Shown piece after piece: positions 30,671 to 42,924 of a stretch of DNA of 64,000 bases. Location of the stretch: positions 6,110,805 through 6,174,804 of the forward strand of contig CM036765.1 of the NCBI GenBank assembly GCA_020796225.1. The letters are read 5' to 3'. Numbering within the stretch: position 1 is the stretch's first letter; every line of letters starts with the position of its first letter. The position numbers were made by a program, and so were the translations under genes. Origin of the DNA: Arion vulgaris (taxonomy: Eukaryota; Mollusca; Gastropoda; Stylommatophora; Arionidae). The notes beneath the pieces were generated by a model. It was not told where the DNA came from, made no database searches, and saw only the letters and a list, made by a program, of their open reading frames with translations.

Positions 30671-31114
30671 GGGATACGAATTGGATATAGAAATGTAGTG
30701 CATTTGATAAAAGACACATTAAATATATATATAATATTTCACGCAAAGGAAACTAAGAAAGGACAGACGTAGTCCTGGGTCTACAAGTTTGGGAACCATT
30801 GTTTCCTGTAATTTGGAGATCTGTACGATATAACCTGACGTTACGCTATTCGAATTTTGCTCAGGCATGCCATCGCTGATTTCTGGCATCCGCTGCCATC
30901 AGAAACCGCAAATGGTTTCTCTCCTAGGCGGGGTAAATCTCACAGACCTGTCTATTGCAATATGTGATAAAAATGTGAGGCGTGAAATCCTGAAAGCGTT
31001 CGGGGTCTTACCTTCTATTCCAGCTGAATTCCTTTTCTTCATCACCAGAAAGTTTGTTCTAACTTTGCGGTTTTTAGATCATTTTTAGTTTCTCGAAATT
31101 ATTTTGTGCGTACA

Positions 31115-31285
31115 TTTTGTCTCATCATCAATATCATCATCAGGTGCCGTGGCGTAGGCGATGATGGATCTCCATAAACAATGCTCTACAGCTCCAACAA
31201 CAATTGAATCTCATAAAAGCTGCACATATGACTCGGTCTGGATGTAAACCCAGAACTTTCAGAACGACGGTATAGAGACCTTCCT
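31115..31285 (-). mobile_element. LINE-B end fragment followed by a SINE-1 fragment
   Basis: 31128-31180 is the complement of the LINE-B end (ATCATCATCAGGTGCCGTGG, GGCGATGATGGATCTCC). 31185-31285 (GCTCTACAGCTCCAACAACA, CCCAGAACTTTCAGAACGAC, TATAGAGACC) matches the 5' half of a minus-strand SINE-1. Confidence 0.6.
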
Positions 31286-31424
31286 GATTGAATACGATTC
31301 GTCTATACAGCGTTAAAAAACCTCATCTCACTACGAGAAGTCATACTTTCATAACATTCGGAGAATTAGAAATACTTATTTCTTTAAACCTATCCACTTC
31401 ACACTAATACAATTTATAATCATC

Positions 31425-31690
31425 AGGTGCCGTGCAGGCTGACGTCGTTGATCATGGATCTCCACAAATCTCTGGTGTTTGCTATCATCTCAGATGTTGA
31501 CGCTCTTCTGTGTCATGAAGTCACGCTATCCACAATTTTCTCTTTCTGTCTTTCTCTGTCCCGTCTCCCCTAGATTTTACCGGTTGTTACAATGTGTTCT
31601 AATCCTCCCCTCCTTATCACATGTTCGAAAAATGATGACTGCCTCTTTTTATATTGATGATAAGCTTTCTCTGTGTCTTGGCTTAATCAC
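31425..31690 (-). mobile_element. LINE-B tail fragment
   Basis: The complement of ATCATCAGGTGCCG, GATCATGGATCTCCACAAAT, TAGATTTTACCGGTTGTTAC, AATGTGTTCTAATCCTCC and ATTGATGATAAGCTTTCTCT, aligning with 28820-29070. Confidence 0.75.
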
Positions 31691-31694
31691 AGCC

Positions 31695-32449
31695 AGGCTA
31701 TAGCCCAGGCCGTACAACTCGCCAGGTATTCCCTGACCTAGATAAGAAAAGGGGCTGACTATATTCTTAAGATCTCTTTACGAAATCCATTACTGTACAG
31801 ACATACATTTAATGACAAACATCGTAAATGGATTATAGATAATAATAAACTTGAGATATGGTCATAAAATGAATTTTATTTTAATCAAATGATCATGGTT
31901 TTATTCATATTTGGTTTTATTCATATTTAACACAGCTTTAAGAAAATTCAATGTAGAAGCTCAAAATGATTAACAAAGTATTGCAGAACAACAGTTGCAT
32001 TATAATGTAATACATAGCTGTATAATAAGGTACAATATACATTTCTAACAGACACAGAAGTTGCTTTAACTGTAGCACACTTTGTTGTTCTTTTATATAT
32101 GTCCATCTTACTTAGATCATTGATATGTAATGATAAATATTGTAAACAATTGACTATAAACAATTACTTGCTAGTGAAGTTTGAAGTACCCTTCCAAGTT
32201 TATACATTTTATAGACATTTGAAGCACATACAGCAAATTATATCAGATGAACTGAAAACAAAACGCCGTCATGCAAACATTGCAAATTAGCTTATACATA
32301 TTGTTTCTTAAAGTTTGCCTTGAGATTTTGAGTGTAAACTGAAGGTTGTTGCAAAGTGTTAATTGATGAAACTTAATGTGAAAATTTGGCCAATTTTCTC
32401 TTGTTAGAAGAACTGACTGTTTTATCGTTATGCATTTTTCTGTAATTGT
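31695..32449. other. 3' flank of the P-like transposase; end not fixed
   Basis: AT-rich non-coding DNA downstream (minus strand) of the transposase. The 3' end of the P-like element should lie in or beyond this stretch. GCCCAGGCCGTACAAC at 31702-31717 is a weak match (about 9-10 of 13-15) to the candidate 5' end at 35436-35450. Confidence 0.4.
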
Positions 32450-32884
32450 TTAAAAATACATTAGACAGTGGGGATAATGCTTTTGAAATAATGCTTGCCT
32501 TTGGACATCCATTAGGACACACATACCACTAAATTCATCAACACAATGTTTCACAATACTACATGTAACAATATGGATAAGGAGCTTCTTATGCTGTTTA
32601 CAAGCCAGAAATTTTGCTTCTAATTCTGGTGATATGAGCCTCTGCATAGCAGCATATGACACAAATGTCAACAGTGTAATCAGTTTAGATGGGTATTTTA
32701 GCTCTCCTCTATCCAGTAATTGAATGTAGTCAGTTGCAATCTCTGGCTGAACATCAACTGTCAGTGTTTTCTCCATTTGTAGCAAGGCCTTACATGAAAT
32801 GCACTGAGTTTTCCTACTGATCTTACTGGAGACATATCCAGCAATATATACTAATGATTCCTCTGTACCTTCTACACAAAGCAA
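32450..32884 (-). pseudogene. P-element/THAP9-like transposase, C-terminal part
   Basis: A 144-codon frame begins MLCVEGTEESLVYIAGYVSS, then KISRKTQCISCKALL, and ends YPHCLMYF. The EESLxYIAGYVxxK...C..C block is the hallmark C-terminal region of P-element and THAP9 transposases. It overlaps the next upstream frame (32872-33591) by 13 bp in a different phase, so at least one frameshift separates them. The frame ends in a stop near the expected protein end. Confidence 0.85.
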
Positions 32885-33591
32885 CTCACAATCATTAGGA
32901 TCAATGTGGAAAACACTTTGTCTACATCAGACTGGATACCATCTTCAAAAACACTATCACATTCATCACCCTCATGACTCATAGCTTCAGCAAAGTTACG
33001 AATTGAAAAATGACCATAGACAGATGATGTGAGACACAATAAGGAGTAAATCTTCAATTTCTTTTCTGTTTCCAATATTTGTTTCACTGATACTAGATAA
33101 TTAGAACCAGACAATGGACGATATTCACCAAAGCGGGCTTCTAAGTTATCAGTTTGTAATTTTCCCAAAAGTATGAATTCTACATTGAAAGTAGAAAAGG
33201 AATACTCAGCCAGTTCAATCATAACAGTTACAGAATGCAGTAAAGCAGAATATGTCTCTCTGGTTAGTTTCCCAATGGAAGTAGGCAACTTGCCCCATTC
33301 AGTCAACCACACAACAAAATTTTTCAAATAAAGAAACAATTCGCTGTTAATTGAAGTTAGTGGATTAGCAAAATTATTACAGCTATTCCTTCCTGCGAAT
33401 TTACTCTTAACATTCATAATGTGCCACCATCTCCAAATGACCTCAATGAAATCTGCTGTTTCTTGACTTCCTAGGAACCTCAAAGCTGCAATATTGTACT
33501 CACTGAAAATTGCAAGAGCTAGTGAAACTTTCTGCCTCTCTATACTTGAGGGGCAAAGGGCTTTACTAGTTAAAGTTGGTGCCAACTTCAC
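32872..33591 (-). pseudogene. P-like transposase, insertion-domain and RNase H end
   Basis: A 239-codon frame, the longest non-repeat ORF in the window. It begins MKLAPTLTSKALCPSSIERQ, has FLGSQETADFIEVIWRWWHI and NVKSKFAGRN, and carries FILLGKLQTDNLEARFGEYR followed by LSGSNYLVSVKQILETEKKL. The LQTDxLExRFGxYRxxSGxxYLVS block is highly typical of P-element/THAP9 transposases. The glutamate in NLEARFG is at the position of the last acidic catalytic residue in that family. Integrity over 239 codons suggests fairly recent decay. Confidence 0.88.
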
Positions 33592-33596
33592 AATAC

Positions 33597-33818
33597 TCAG
33601 ACGCTCATTTTGATACAGTTTTTCAAATGTGAAAAAGAAGCACTTGCTACTTGGCTAGAATTAGTACAATTTGAGATTGATGTTTTATTCAGAAGTAACT
33701 CGGTTGTGGCGGGATATGATAATGTCTGCTCTGCATCTTTCTGGTTCAGCCAATTTCTCCACAGACATTTCAACAGATGCACTGAGTCATACAATAAAAA
33801 TATTTTTTTTACCAGCAA
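33597..33818 (-). pseudogene. P-like transposase, middle part
   Basis: A 73-codon frame starting LVKKIFLLYDSVHLLKCLWR then NWLNQKDAEQTLSY. The D(S/P)VHLLKxxRNNWLxQK motif follows the ADNxxNR block in P/THAP9 transposases. It joins 33831-34100 and 32872-33591 only by changing frame. Confidence 0.85.
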
Positions 33819-33830
33819 TTCCAGGATTTT

Positions 33831-34160
33831 CTATATATGTACTGTTGTTTTTAGAAGGTTATTATAAACTTTACGGTTAACTGAGTTGTCTGCAAGTACT
33901 GCCAGAACTGTGAAACCGCACTTTTGTACACTGTTGATGATCTGAAGCAATTTTGTGCCAAGATCCTCTGATGTCATCCTGTACATAGGCGACAGCTCGA
34001 CAACTTCTCGATAACTTCCAAACACTGAGGAAATCAGAAAAGCCTGTACTGTTGTTGCTGATTGCATAGAGTTTTCAGCCCTACCAAGTAAACCTACCAC
34101 CTGAGTATGTTACAGCTGATTTGATATGAATTTCATCCATTTGTACTGCCACAATCTTTT
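33831..34160 (-). pseudogene. P-like transposase, catalytic core start
   Basis: The first catalytic motif reads KIVAVQMDEIHIKSAVTYSG (34103-34162), in a frame that then shifts. The rest is open at 33831-34100: VVGLLGRAENSMQSATTVQA, PMYRMTSEDLGTKLLQIINS and GFTVLAVLADNSVNRKVYNN. The MDEIxIKS aspartate and the LADNSVNR aspartate match the first two acidic residues of the P-type RNase H fold. Confidence 0.87.
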
Positions 34161-34190
34161 CCAACTCAGAAAGTCTGCACTCTTTAAATT

Positions 34191-34967
34191 TCATGTATGT
34201 AGAAATGCTGCCATCATCATTAGACAATGAATAAGGAGAGTTAAATTTTTAATGTAGATGGATGTGGAGACATAATAGAGAGATTTTCTGATAAATCTAT
34301 AGCATGCAGGAGATTTCAAGAAAACCATATAGGAAAAGCATAATGTACAACTACTGTAGCGTCTTCTGTATTTGTCCTTATTGACAAGTTGTACCTGCTC
34401 TAAGATAAATGTTAGTTGTTTTTCATGTATGTGTGTATTAGTATCTTCAGATGATAATATTAATTCTCTAACAATTTCTAAATTACTATATGCTTCTTCT
34501 AATAAATCACTAATACTCTTTATGTTTGGAGAAGTAGTAGGATCAGTATCTTTGTAGTGGATCAGTAAATGTTCCAGCTGTGACCACCTCTCAAGTTTAC
34601 TGTTAATTAAAATCCAATCAAGATATTTACCAGACACTTGTTTATTTTCTACATAAACTTGTACACTCATGTCTGGTAAAACATTGACACTTACAGAAAT
34701 GGATGGTGCACTGTTTGCTTTCACACTGATAGTATACAAAACAATACAAGTAAATATATCCTCTGTGACTGTATGCATTCTCCAGTTTTTATCTAACAAG
34801 TCTTTTAACTTTGCTGTTATCTCACACTGTAAAGTTGGAAAATCTTGTATAATATCTGCAGACAACCACTCAGCTGTTCTATTGTCATGTTTGCTGACGA
34901 TCTCTGCTACTCTTATTTCTGGATCTTTACGAGATTGTGGTTGTTGACTCGATAAATAAGATGGCAA
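34191..34967 (-). pseudogene. P-like transposase, region between THAP and catalytic core
   Basis: A 258-codon frame. An N-terminal linker (PSYLSSQQPQSRKDPEIRVA) is followed by a region with KYLDWILINSKLERWSQLEH and then NKDKYRRRYSSCTLCFSYMV, FLKSPACYRFIRKSLYYV. The last part matches the RYSxDTLxFSYxxxxxSPAAYRFLRK motif before the catalytic core in P-type transposases. The frame is 2 bases out from the THAP frame. Confidence 0.82.
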
Positions 34968-34996
34968 TTCAGGAAAAGAGATGGATAAGCAGTTTT

Positions 34997-35278
34997 TTAA
35001 ACCAGGATGCTTCGAGGAAGTTCATGTTTAATTCCACATTTATCTATAAATGTATCAGACAATATAATGTCACATGGATGAAAATGTTTACGACACACAA
35101 CGCTTGATTTAGCTGGTGACCAGTCTTTTCGTGGAATGCATTTCTTCCAACTGTCTCTCCTATCAGAATTTGATGGGAATTTAAAAACACTCACATATTC
35201 TTTAGTCGAGTCGTAGTTCGATTTACATCCAGGAACACAGCACGTTTTTGCCCATTTTAAGATGAAAACAATATGCAC
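34997..35278 (-). pseudogene. THAP zinc-finger domain of the P-like transposase
   Basis: A 93-codon frame with KTCCVPGCKSNYDSTKEYVS, VFKFPSNSDRRDSWKKCIPR, DWSPAKSSVVCRKHFHPCDI and a HELPRSI end. The C2CH zinc ligands (CxxxC ... CxxH) and the FPxxxxxRxxWxxxxxR and HFxxxD marks of the THAP DNA-binding fold are present. Here the finger would bind the element's own ends. The start methionine at 35278 precedes the finger by 12 residues, as is usual. The frame stops just after the domain, before the next block. Confidence 0.92.
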
Positions 35279-35435
35279 AAATTTAATTTAACACTCTGCA
35301 ATATCAGTAATCCAAATATTTGTTGTAGATAAATATCCAAGGACTCAAAATCGAATAAAATAACAAGACATGCTGACGTTCTATCGTTTACTGACACACA
35401 CAAAATGTCAGACCACTTTACGGAAGAGAGAAAAC

Positions 35436-35450
35436 CTGGTGTCCGGCCCA
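35436..35450. other. candidate outer end of the P-like element
   Basis: GGTGTCCGGCCCAG lies about 160 bp upstream of the THAP start, where a 5' terminal repeat would be expected. Its complement shares GGGCCGGACAC with 26999-27010. No 8-bp target duplication could be matched. Confidence 0.35.
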
Positions 35451-35494
35451 GTAGTTTATAGTTGGCTCTGGCTTAATTCAATTGCTTCACATTA

Positions 35495-35665
35495 GTCATT
35501 TTATCTGTCCATGGGATTCTCATCATTCTTCTGTAAAACCACATCTCTGTCGCACTTAGAGACATTTCGATTTGTTTGTTTATTGTCCATGACTCGCATC
35601 CATATGTCAGTATTGGTTCTACTGCAGTATTGGTTCTATTGGTTCTATTGGTAGCACTGTATAAC
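35495..35665 (-). mobile_element. LINE-B tail fragment
   Basis: Minus-strand reading: EPILTYGCESWTINKQIEMS, LSATEMWFYRRMMRIPWTD, KMTNV. It aligns with 28670-28800. A short GGTTCTATT-type triplication lies at 35620-35650. Confidence 0.8.
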
Positions 35666-35800
35666 TCTTCAGATATCAGTTATCAGAGGACTATCATCAT
35701 AGCACATCGGGCATGTCCATAGGTGCTCCGTTCTCCGCCTCAACAAACCCAGCAGCGCTCAGCGCCCAACACGCCAGTTCAATGTTGATTAATCAGTCTC
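35665..35800 (-). repeat. REP-8 copy 2
   Basis: The complement of the 12130-12270 repeat: CAGTTATCAGAGGACTATCA, TCGGGCATGTCCATAGGTGC, TCCGTTCTCCGCCTCA. Confidence 0.65.
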
Positions 35801-35819
35801 TTTGCATAGTTGGTAAATG

Positions 35820-36140
35820 TTCTGTTCAGGTAAACAAATAGATCTATCTAGAAAGAATTCAAAATTAAAGAAAACTGGCTGATGCTACAAATAAGAAAGA
35901 AAAAACTGAGATATTTTGACATATAAAAAGACATGAAGGTTTGGAGCAGACCAGAATGGAAGGAGGCATACCGGCAAAAAGAAGAAGAGGAAGACCACGG
36001 GGAATATGGATTCAGGATGTATCTGATGATTTGAACATGACGGCTGCAGAGGCAGGACATTTGGCATATAAGAGAGAGAGAAACTCCAGAGAACTGTTTG
36101 GGTGGCAAAGTTCTGCTCAGTACAAGCTGTTTAATAATGA
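35820..36140 (+). mobile_element. LINE-A 3' part
   Basis: AAGAATTCAAAATTAAAG (KEFKIKE), then from 35941 the open frame MEGGIPAKRRRGRPRGIWIQ, DVSDDLNMTAAEAGHLAYKR and LFGWQSSAQYKLF. Ends in TTTAATAATGAAATT, a decayed TGATGA tail. Confidence 0.88.
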
Positions 36141-36204
36141 AATTATGTCTACATTATATATCTGTAAGCATATTATCAAATTTGTGTGCTGTTTTTTATT
36201 TTAA

Positions 36205-39200
36205 CACTTCTTTAGCCTTTCATTATATACTTTTGTTCATTTAACAACTCATTTCCTTGTTCTTGAAATGTTCAACACAACTCAATGTTTCACTTTAGCC
36301 ATTCATTGATATACTGTGTGTTGAGTTAACACAACTCAATGTTTCACTTTAGCCTTTCATTGATATACTGTTTGTTCAGTTAACACAACTCAATGTTTCA
36401 CTTTAGCCATTCATTGATATACTGTGTGTTGAGTTAACACAACTCAATGTTTCACTTTAGCCTTTCACTGATATACTGTTTGTTCAGTTAACACAACTCA
36501 ATGTTTCACTGTAGCCTTTCATTGATATTCTGTTTGTTCAGTTAACACAGCTCAATGTTTCACTTTAGCCTTTCATTGATATACTGTTTGTTCAGTTAAC
36601 ACAACTCAATGTTTCACTTTAGCCTTTCATTGATATACTGTTTGTTCAGTTAACACAACTCAATGTTTCACTTTAGCCTTTCATTGATATACTGTTTGTT
36701 CAGTTAACACAACTCAATGTTTCACTTAGCCTTTCATTGATATACTGTTTGTTCAGTTAACACAACTCAATGTTTCACTTTAGCCTTTCATTGATATACT
36801 TTTTGTTCAGTTAACACAACTCAATGTTTCACTTTAGCCATTCATTAATATACTGTTTGTTCATTTAACACAACTCAATGTTTCACTTTAGCCTTTCATT
36901 GATATACTGTTTGTTCATTTAACACAACTCAATGTTTCACTTTAGCCAATCATTGATATACTGTTTGTTCATTTAACACAACTCAATGTTTCACTTTAGC
37001 CATTCATTGATATACTGTTTGTTCAGTTAACACAACTCAATGTTTCACTTTAGCCTTTCATTGATATACTGTTTGTTCAGTTAACACAACTCAATGTTTC
37101 ACTTTAGCCTTTCACTGATATACTGTTTGTTCAGTTAACACAACTCAATGTTTCACTGTAGCCTTTCATTGATATTCTGTTTGTTCAGTTAACACATCTC
37201 AATGTATCACTTTAGCCTTTCATTGATATACTGTTTGTTCAGTTAACACAACTCAATGTTTAACTTTAGCCATTCATTGATATACTGTTTGTTCAGTTAA
37301 CACAACTCAATGTTTCACTTTAGCCTTTCATTGATATACTGTTTGTTCAGTTAACACAGCTCAATGTTTCACTTTATCCGTTCATTGATATTCTGTTTGT
37401 TCAGTTAACACATCTCAATGTTTCACTTTAGCCTTTCATTGATATTCTGTTTGTTCAGTTAACACATCTCAATGTTTCACTTTAGCCTTTCAGTGATATA
37501 CTGTTTGTTCAATTATCACAGCTCAATGTTTCACTTTAGCCTTTCATTGATATACTGTTTGTTCAGTTAACACAACTCAATGTTTCACTTTAGCCATTCA
37601 TTGATATACTGTTTGTTCAGTTAACACAGCTCAATATTTCACTTTAGCCTTTCATTGATATTATGTTTGTTCAGTTAACACAACTCAATGTTTCACTTAG
37701 CCTTTCATTGATATACTGTTTGTTCAGTTAACACAGCTCAATGTTTCACTTTATCCGTTATTGATATTTGTTTGTTCATTTACCCAGTCAATGTTTCACT
37801 TAGCCTTTCATTGATATACTGTTTGTTCAGTTAACACAACTCAATGTTTCACTTTAGCCTTTCATTGATATACTGTTTGTTCAGTTAACACATCTCAATG
37901 TTTCACTTTAGCCTTTCATTGATATACTGTTTGTTCAGTTAACACAACTCAATGTTTCACTTTAGCCTTTCATTGATATACTGTTTGTTCAGTTAACACA
38001 GCTAAATGTTTCACTTTATCCGTTCATTGATATTCTGTTTGTTCAGTTAACACAGCTCAATGTTTCACTTAGCCTTTCATTGATATACTGTTTGTTCAGT
38101 TAACACAACTCAATGTTTCACTTTAGCCTTTCATTGATATACTGTTTGTTCAATTAACACAGCTCAATGTTTCACTTTATCAGTTCATTGATATTCTGTT
38201 TGTTCAGTTAACACAACTCAATGTTTCACTTTAGCCTTTCATTGATATACTGTTTGTTCAGTTAACACAGCTCAATGTTTCACTTTATCCGTTCATTGAT
38301 ATTCTGTTTGTTCAGTTAACACAACTCAATGTTTCACTTTAGCCTTTCATTGATATACTGTTTGTTCAGTTAACACAGCCAATTTTCACTTTATCCGTTC
38401 ATTGATATTCTGTTTGTTCAGTTAACACAGCTCAATGTTTTACTTAGCCTTTCATTGATATTATGTTTGTCAGTAACATCTCAATGTTTCTAGCCTTCAT
38501 TGATATACTGTTTGTTCAGTTAACACATCTCAATGTTTCACTTTAGCCTTTCATTGATATTCTGTTTGTTCAGTTAACACAATCTCAATGTTTCACTTTA
38601 CCTTTCATTGATTTTCTGTTTGTTCAGTTAACACAACTCAATGTTTCACTTTAGCCTTTCATTGATATACTGTTTGTTCAGTTAACACAACTCAATGTTT
38701 CACTTTAGCCTTTCATTGATATACTGTTTGTTCAGTTAACACAGCTCAATTTTTCACTTTATCCGTTCATTGATATTCTGTTTGTTCAGTTAACACAGCT
38801 CAATGTTTCACTTTAGCCTTTCATTGATATACTGTTTGTTCAGTTAACACAACTCAATGTTTCACTTTAGCCATTCATTGATATACTGTTTGTTCAGTTA
38901 ACACAGCTCAATATTTCACTTTAGCCTTTCATTGATATTATGTTTGTTCAGTTAACACAACTCAATGTTTCACTTTAGCCTTTCATTGATATACTGTTTG
39001 TTCAGTTAACACAGCTCAATGTTTCACTTTATCCGTTCATTGATATTCTGTTTGTTCAGTTAACACAGCTCAATGTTTCACTTTAGCCTTTCATTGATAT
39101 ACTGTTTGTTCAGTTAACACAACTCAATGTTTCACTTAGCCTTTCATTGATATACTGTTTGTTCAGTTAACACATCTCAATGTTTCACTTTAGCCTTTCA

Positions 39201-42200
39201 TTGATATACTGTTTGTTCAGTTAACACAACTCAATGTTTCACTAGCTTTTCATTATATACTGTTTGTTCAGTTAACACAACTCAATGTTTCACTTTAGCC
39301 TTTCATTGATATACTGTTTGTTCAATTAACACAGCTCAATGTTTCACTTTACCCAGTTCATTGATATTCTGTTTGTTCAGTTAACACAACTCAATGTTTC
39401 ACTTTAGCCTTTCATTGATATACTGTTTGTTCAGTTAACACAGCTCAATGTTTCACTTTATCCGTTCATTGATATTCTGTTTGTTCAGTTAACACAACTC
39501 AATGTTATTTAGCCTTTCATTGATATACTGTTTGTTCAGTTAACACAGCTCAATTTTTCACTTTATCCGTTCATTGATATTCTGTTTGTTCAGTTAACAC
39601 AGCTCAATGTTTTACTTTAGCCTTTCATTGATATTATGTTTGTTCAGTTAACACATCTCAATGTTTCACTTTAGCCTTTCATTGATATACTGTTTGTTCA
39701 GTTAACACATCTCAATGTTTCACTTTAGCCTTTCATTGATATTCTGTTTGTTCAGTTAACACATCTCAATGTTTCACTTTAGCCTTTCATTGATATACTG
39801 TTTGTTCAGTTAACACAACTCAATGTTTCACTTTAGCCTTTCATTGATATACTGTTTGTTCAGTTAACACAACTCAATGTTTCACTTTAGCCTTTCATTG
39901 ATATACTGTTTGTTCAGTTAACACAGCTCAATGTTTCACTTTATCCGTTCATTGATATTCTGTTTGTTCAGTTAACACATCTCAATGTTTCACTTTAGCC
40001 TTTCATTGATATACTGTTTGTTCAGTTAACACAGCTCAATGTTTCACTTTAGCCTTTCATTGATATACTGTTTGTTCAGTTAACACATCTCAATGTTTCA
40101 CTTTAGCCTTTCATTGATATACTGTTTGTTCAGTTAACACAGCTCAATGTTTCACTTTAGCCTTTCATTGATATACTGTTTGTTCAGTTAACACAGCTCA
40201 ATGTTTCACTTTAGCCTTTCATTGATATACTGTTTGTTCAGTTAACACAGCTCAATGTTTCACTTTAGCCTTTCATTGATATACTGTTTGTTCAGTTAAC
40301 ACAGCTCAATGTTTCACTTTAGCCTTTCATTGATATACTGTTGTTCAGTTAACACAATCAATGTTTCACTTTACTATCTTGATATACTGTTTGTTCAGTT
40401 AACACAGCTCAATGTTTCACTTTAGCCATTCATTGATATACTGTTTGTTCAGTTAACACAACTCAATGTTTCACTTTAGCAATTCATTGATATACTGTTT
40501 GTTCAGTTAACACAGCTCAATGTTTCACTTTAGCCTTTAATTGATATACTGTTTGTTCAGTTAACACAACTCAATGTTTCACTTTAGCCATTCATTGATA
40601 TACTGTTTGTTCAGTTAACACAGCTCAATGTTTCACTTTAGCCATTCATTGATATACTGTTTGTTCAGTTAACACATCTCAATGTTTCACTTTAGCCTTT
40701 CATTGATATACTGTTTGTTCAGTTAACACAGCTCAATGTTTCACTTTAGCCTTTCATTGATATACTGTTTGTTCAGTTAACACAGCTCAATGTTTCACTT
40801 TAGCCTTTCATTGATATACTGTTTGTTCAGTTAACACAGCTCAATGTTTCACTTTAGCCTTTCATTGATATACTGTTTGTTCAGTTAACACAACTCAATG
40901 TTTCACTTTTTCATATATACTGTTTGTCAGTAACACAGCTCAATGTTTCACTTTATCCGTTCATTGATATTCTGTTTGTTCAGTTAACACATCTCAATGT
41001 TTCACTTTAGCCTTTCATTGATATACTGTTTGTTCAGTTAACACAGCTCAATGTTTCACTTTAGCCTTTCATTGATATACTGTTTGTTCAGTTAGCACAG
41101 CTCAATGTTTCACTTTAGCCTTTCATTGATATACTGTTTGTTCAGTTAACACAGCTCAATGTTTCACTTTAGCCTTTCATTGATATACTGGTTCTTTAAC
41201 ACAGTCAAGTCATTTAGTTTCATTGATATACTGTTTGTTCAGTTAACACAGCTCAATGTTTCACTTTAGCCTTTCATTGATATACTGTTTGTTCAGTTAA
41301 CACAGCTCAATGTTTCACTTTAGCCTTTCATTGATATACTGTTTGTTCAGTTAACACAACTCAATGTTTCACTTTATCCTTTCATTGATATACTGTTTGT
41401 TCAGTTAACACAACTCAATGTTTCACTTTAGCCATTCATTGATATACTGTTTGTTCAGTTAACACAGCTCAATGTTTCACTTTAGCCATTCATTGATATA
41501 CTGTTTGTTCAGTTAACACAACTCAATGGTTCACTTACCCATTCATTGATACTGTTTGTTCAGTTAACACAACTCAATGTTTCACTTCAGCCATTCATTG
41601 ATATACTGTTTGTTCAGTTAACACAACTCAATGTTTCACTTTAGCCTTTCATTGATATACTGTTTGTTCATTAATTACAACTCAATGTTTCACTTTAGCC
41701 TTTCATTGATATACTGTTTGTTCAGTTAACACAGCTCAATGTTTCACTTTAGCCATTCATTGATATACTGTTTGTTCAGTTAACACAGCTCAATGTTTCA
41801 CTTTAGCCATTCATTGATATACTGTTTGTTCAGTTAACACAACTCAATGTTTCACTTTAGCCTTTCATTGATATACTGTTTGTTCAGTTAACACAACTCA
41901 ATGTTTCACTTTAGCCATTCATTGATATACTGTTTGTTCAGTTAACACAACTCAATGTATCACTTTAGCCTTCATGATATACTGTTTGTTCAGTTAACAC
42001 AGCTCAATGTTTCACTTTAGCCATTCATTGATATACTGTTTGTTCAGTTAACACAACTCAATGTTTCACTTTAGCCTTTCATTGATATACTGTTTGTTCA
42101 GTTAACACATCTCAATGTTTCACTTTAGCCATTCATTGATATACTGTTTGTTCAGTTAACACAGCTCAATGTTTCACTTTAGCCTTTCATTGATATACTG

Positions 42201-42450
42201 TTTGTTCAGTTAACACAGCTCAATGTTTCACTTTAGCCTTTCATTGATATACTGTTTGTTCAGTTAACACAGCTCAATGTTTCACTTTAGCCTTTCATTG
42301 ATATACTGTTTGTTCAGTTAACACAACTCAATGTTTCACTTTAGCCTTTCATTGATATACTGTTTGTTCAGTTAACACATCTCAATGTTTCACTTTACTT
42401 TTCATTGATATACTGTTTGTTCAGTTAACCTAATGTTTCACTTGTATTAT
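36205..42450 (+). repeat. 54-bp satellite array, about 115 units
   Basis: The unit is CACTTTAGCCTTTCATTGAT, ATACTGTTTGTTCAGTTAAC, ACAACTCAATGTTT. Units vary at a few sites: AACTC/AGCTC/ATCTC, GCCTTTC/GCCATTC/TCCGTTC, and ATACTG/ATTCTG/ATTATG. Short deletions occur (37760-37800, 38460-38500, 40340-40380, 40905-40935, 41190-41220). It degrades at both ends. No long ORF crosses it. It is cut off at 42453 by SINE-2. Confidence 0.97.
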
Positions 42451-42452
42451 TG

Positions 42453-42725
42453 ATACTTCTTCTTCTTCTTCGAACGCTCCATATCGACCACTTATTAATC
42501 ACTCTTTGTAATTTGTATGTGATCTGAGCCTAAGAGTGATTGTGCATTGTGCCAGTTATGCGTCTACAAGTAGGGCAGCACATCCGATTTCTACGACGCT
42601 TTTTATTTACTAGAGTAGCTTCCCTAGGCTCCCACCCCAGTCGCTTCTTACGACATGCCTTGTAGGTTGCAGATGTACTATTCTTTGCTCCTTTTAGGGC
42701 TCCGGCAACGTACGGTCGTGTTTAG
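42453..42725 (-). mobile_element. SINE-2 copy at the satellite edge
   Basis: Tail complement CTTCTTCTTCTTCG, GAACGCTCCATATCGACC, CTACAAGTAGGGCAGCACAT, CTAGAGTAGCTTCCCTAGG, TACGACATGCCTTGTAGG and GGCTCCGGCAACGTACGG. It marks the satellite boundary. Confidence 0.9.
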
Positions 42726-42924
42726 GAACATAAATACCACTTTACAACTAAGCTAGGAAGATTTCATAAATGATAGATTTCAACCTGAAACTAGTAATGC
42801 TAGTTACAGGTCGACGTGCTCCAACAAGCCAGATTTAATCAGTAATCCTAGTTTGTGTTTGGTAAACAAATATTAAGTTGACAGAAATATTGATTGCTAA
42901 GTTTGCACGTGTGTATGTTTATGC

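Larger units (their letters stand above)
32450..35278 (-). mobile_element. P-element superfamily DNA transposon, decayed, THAP-containing
   Basis: Five collinear minus-strand frames give, N to C: THAP zinc finger (34997-35278), linker and P-type domain (34191-34967), catalytic RNase H-like start MDEIHIKSAVTY (about 34109-34160), the ADNSVNR block (33831-34100), the HLLKCLWRNWLNQK block (33597-33818), the TDNLEARFGEYR block (32872-33591) and the YIAGYVSSK block (32450-32884). The order is that of P-element and THAP9 transposases. Four or five frame changes break it. Some gaps could be introns, but no clear splice pairs stand out. Confidence 0.9.

Noticed and set aside
36205..42450. CRISPR-like array of regular repeats
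   Set aside because: The 54-bp units are contiguous with no spacers, and the context is eukaryotic TE-rich DNA.
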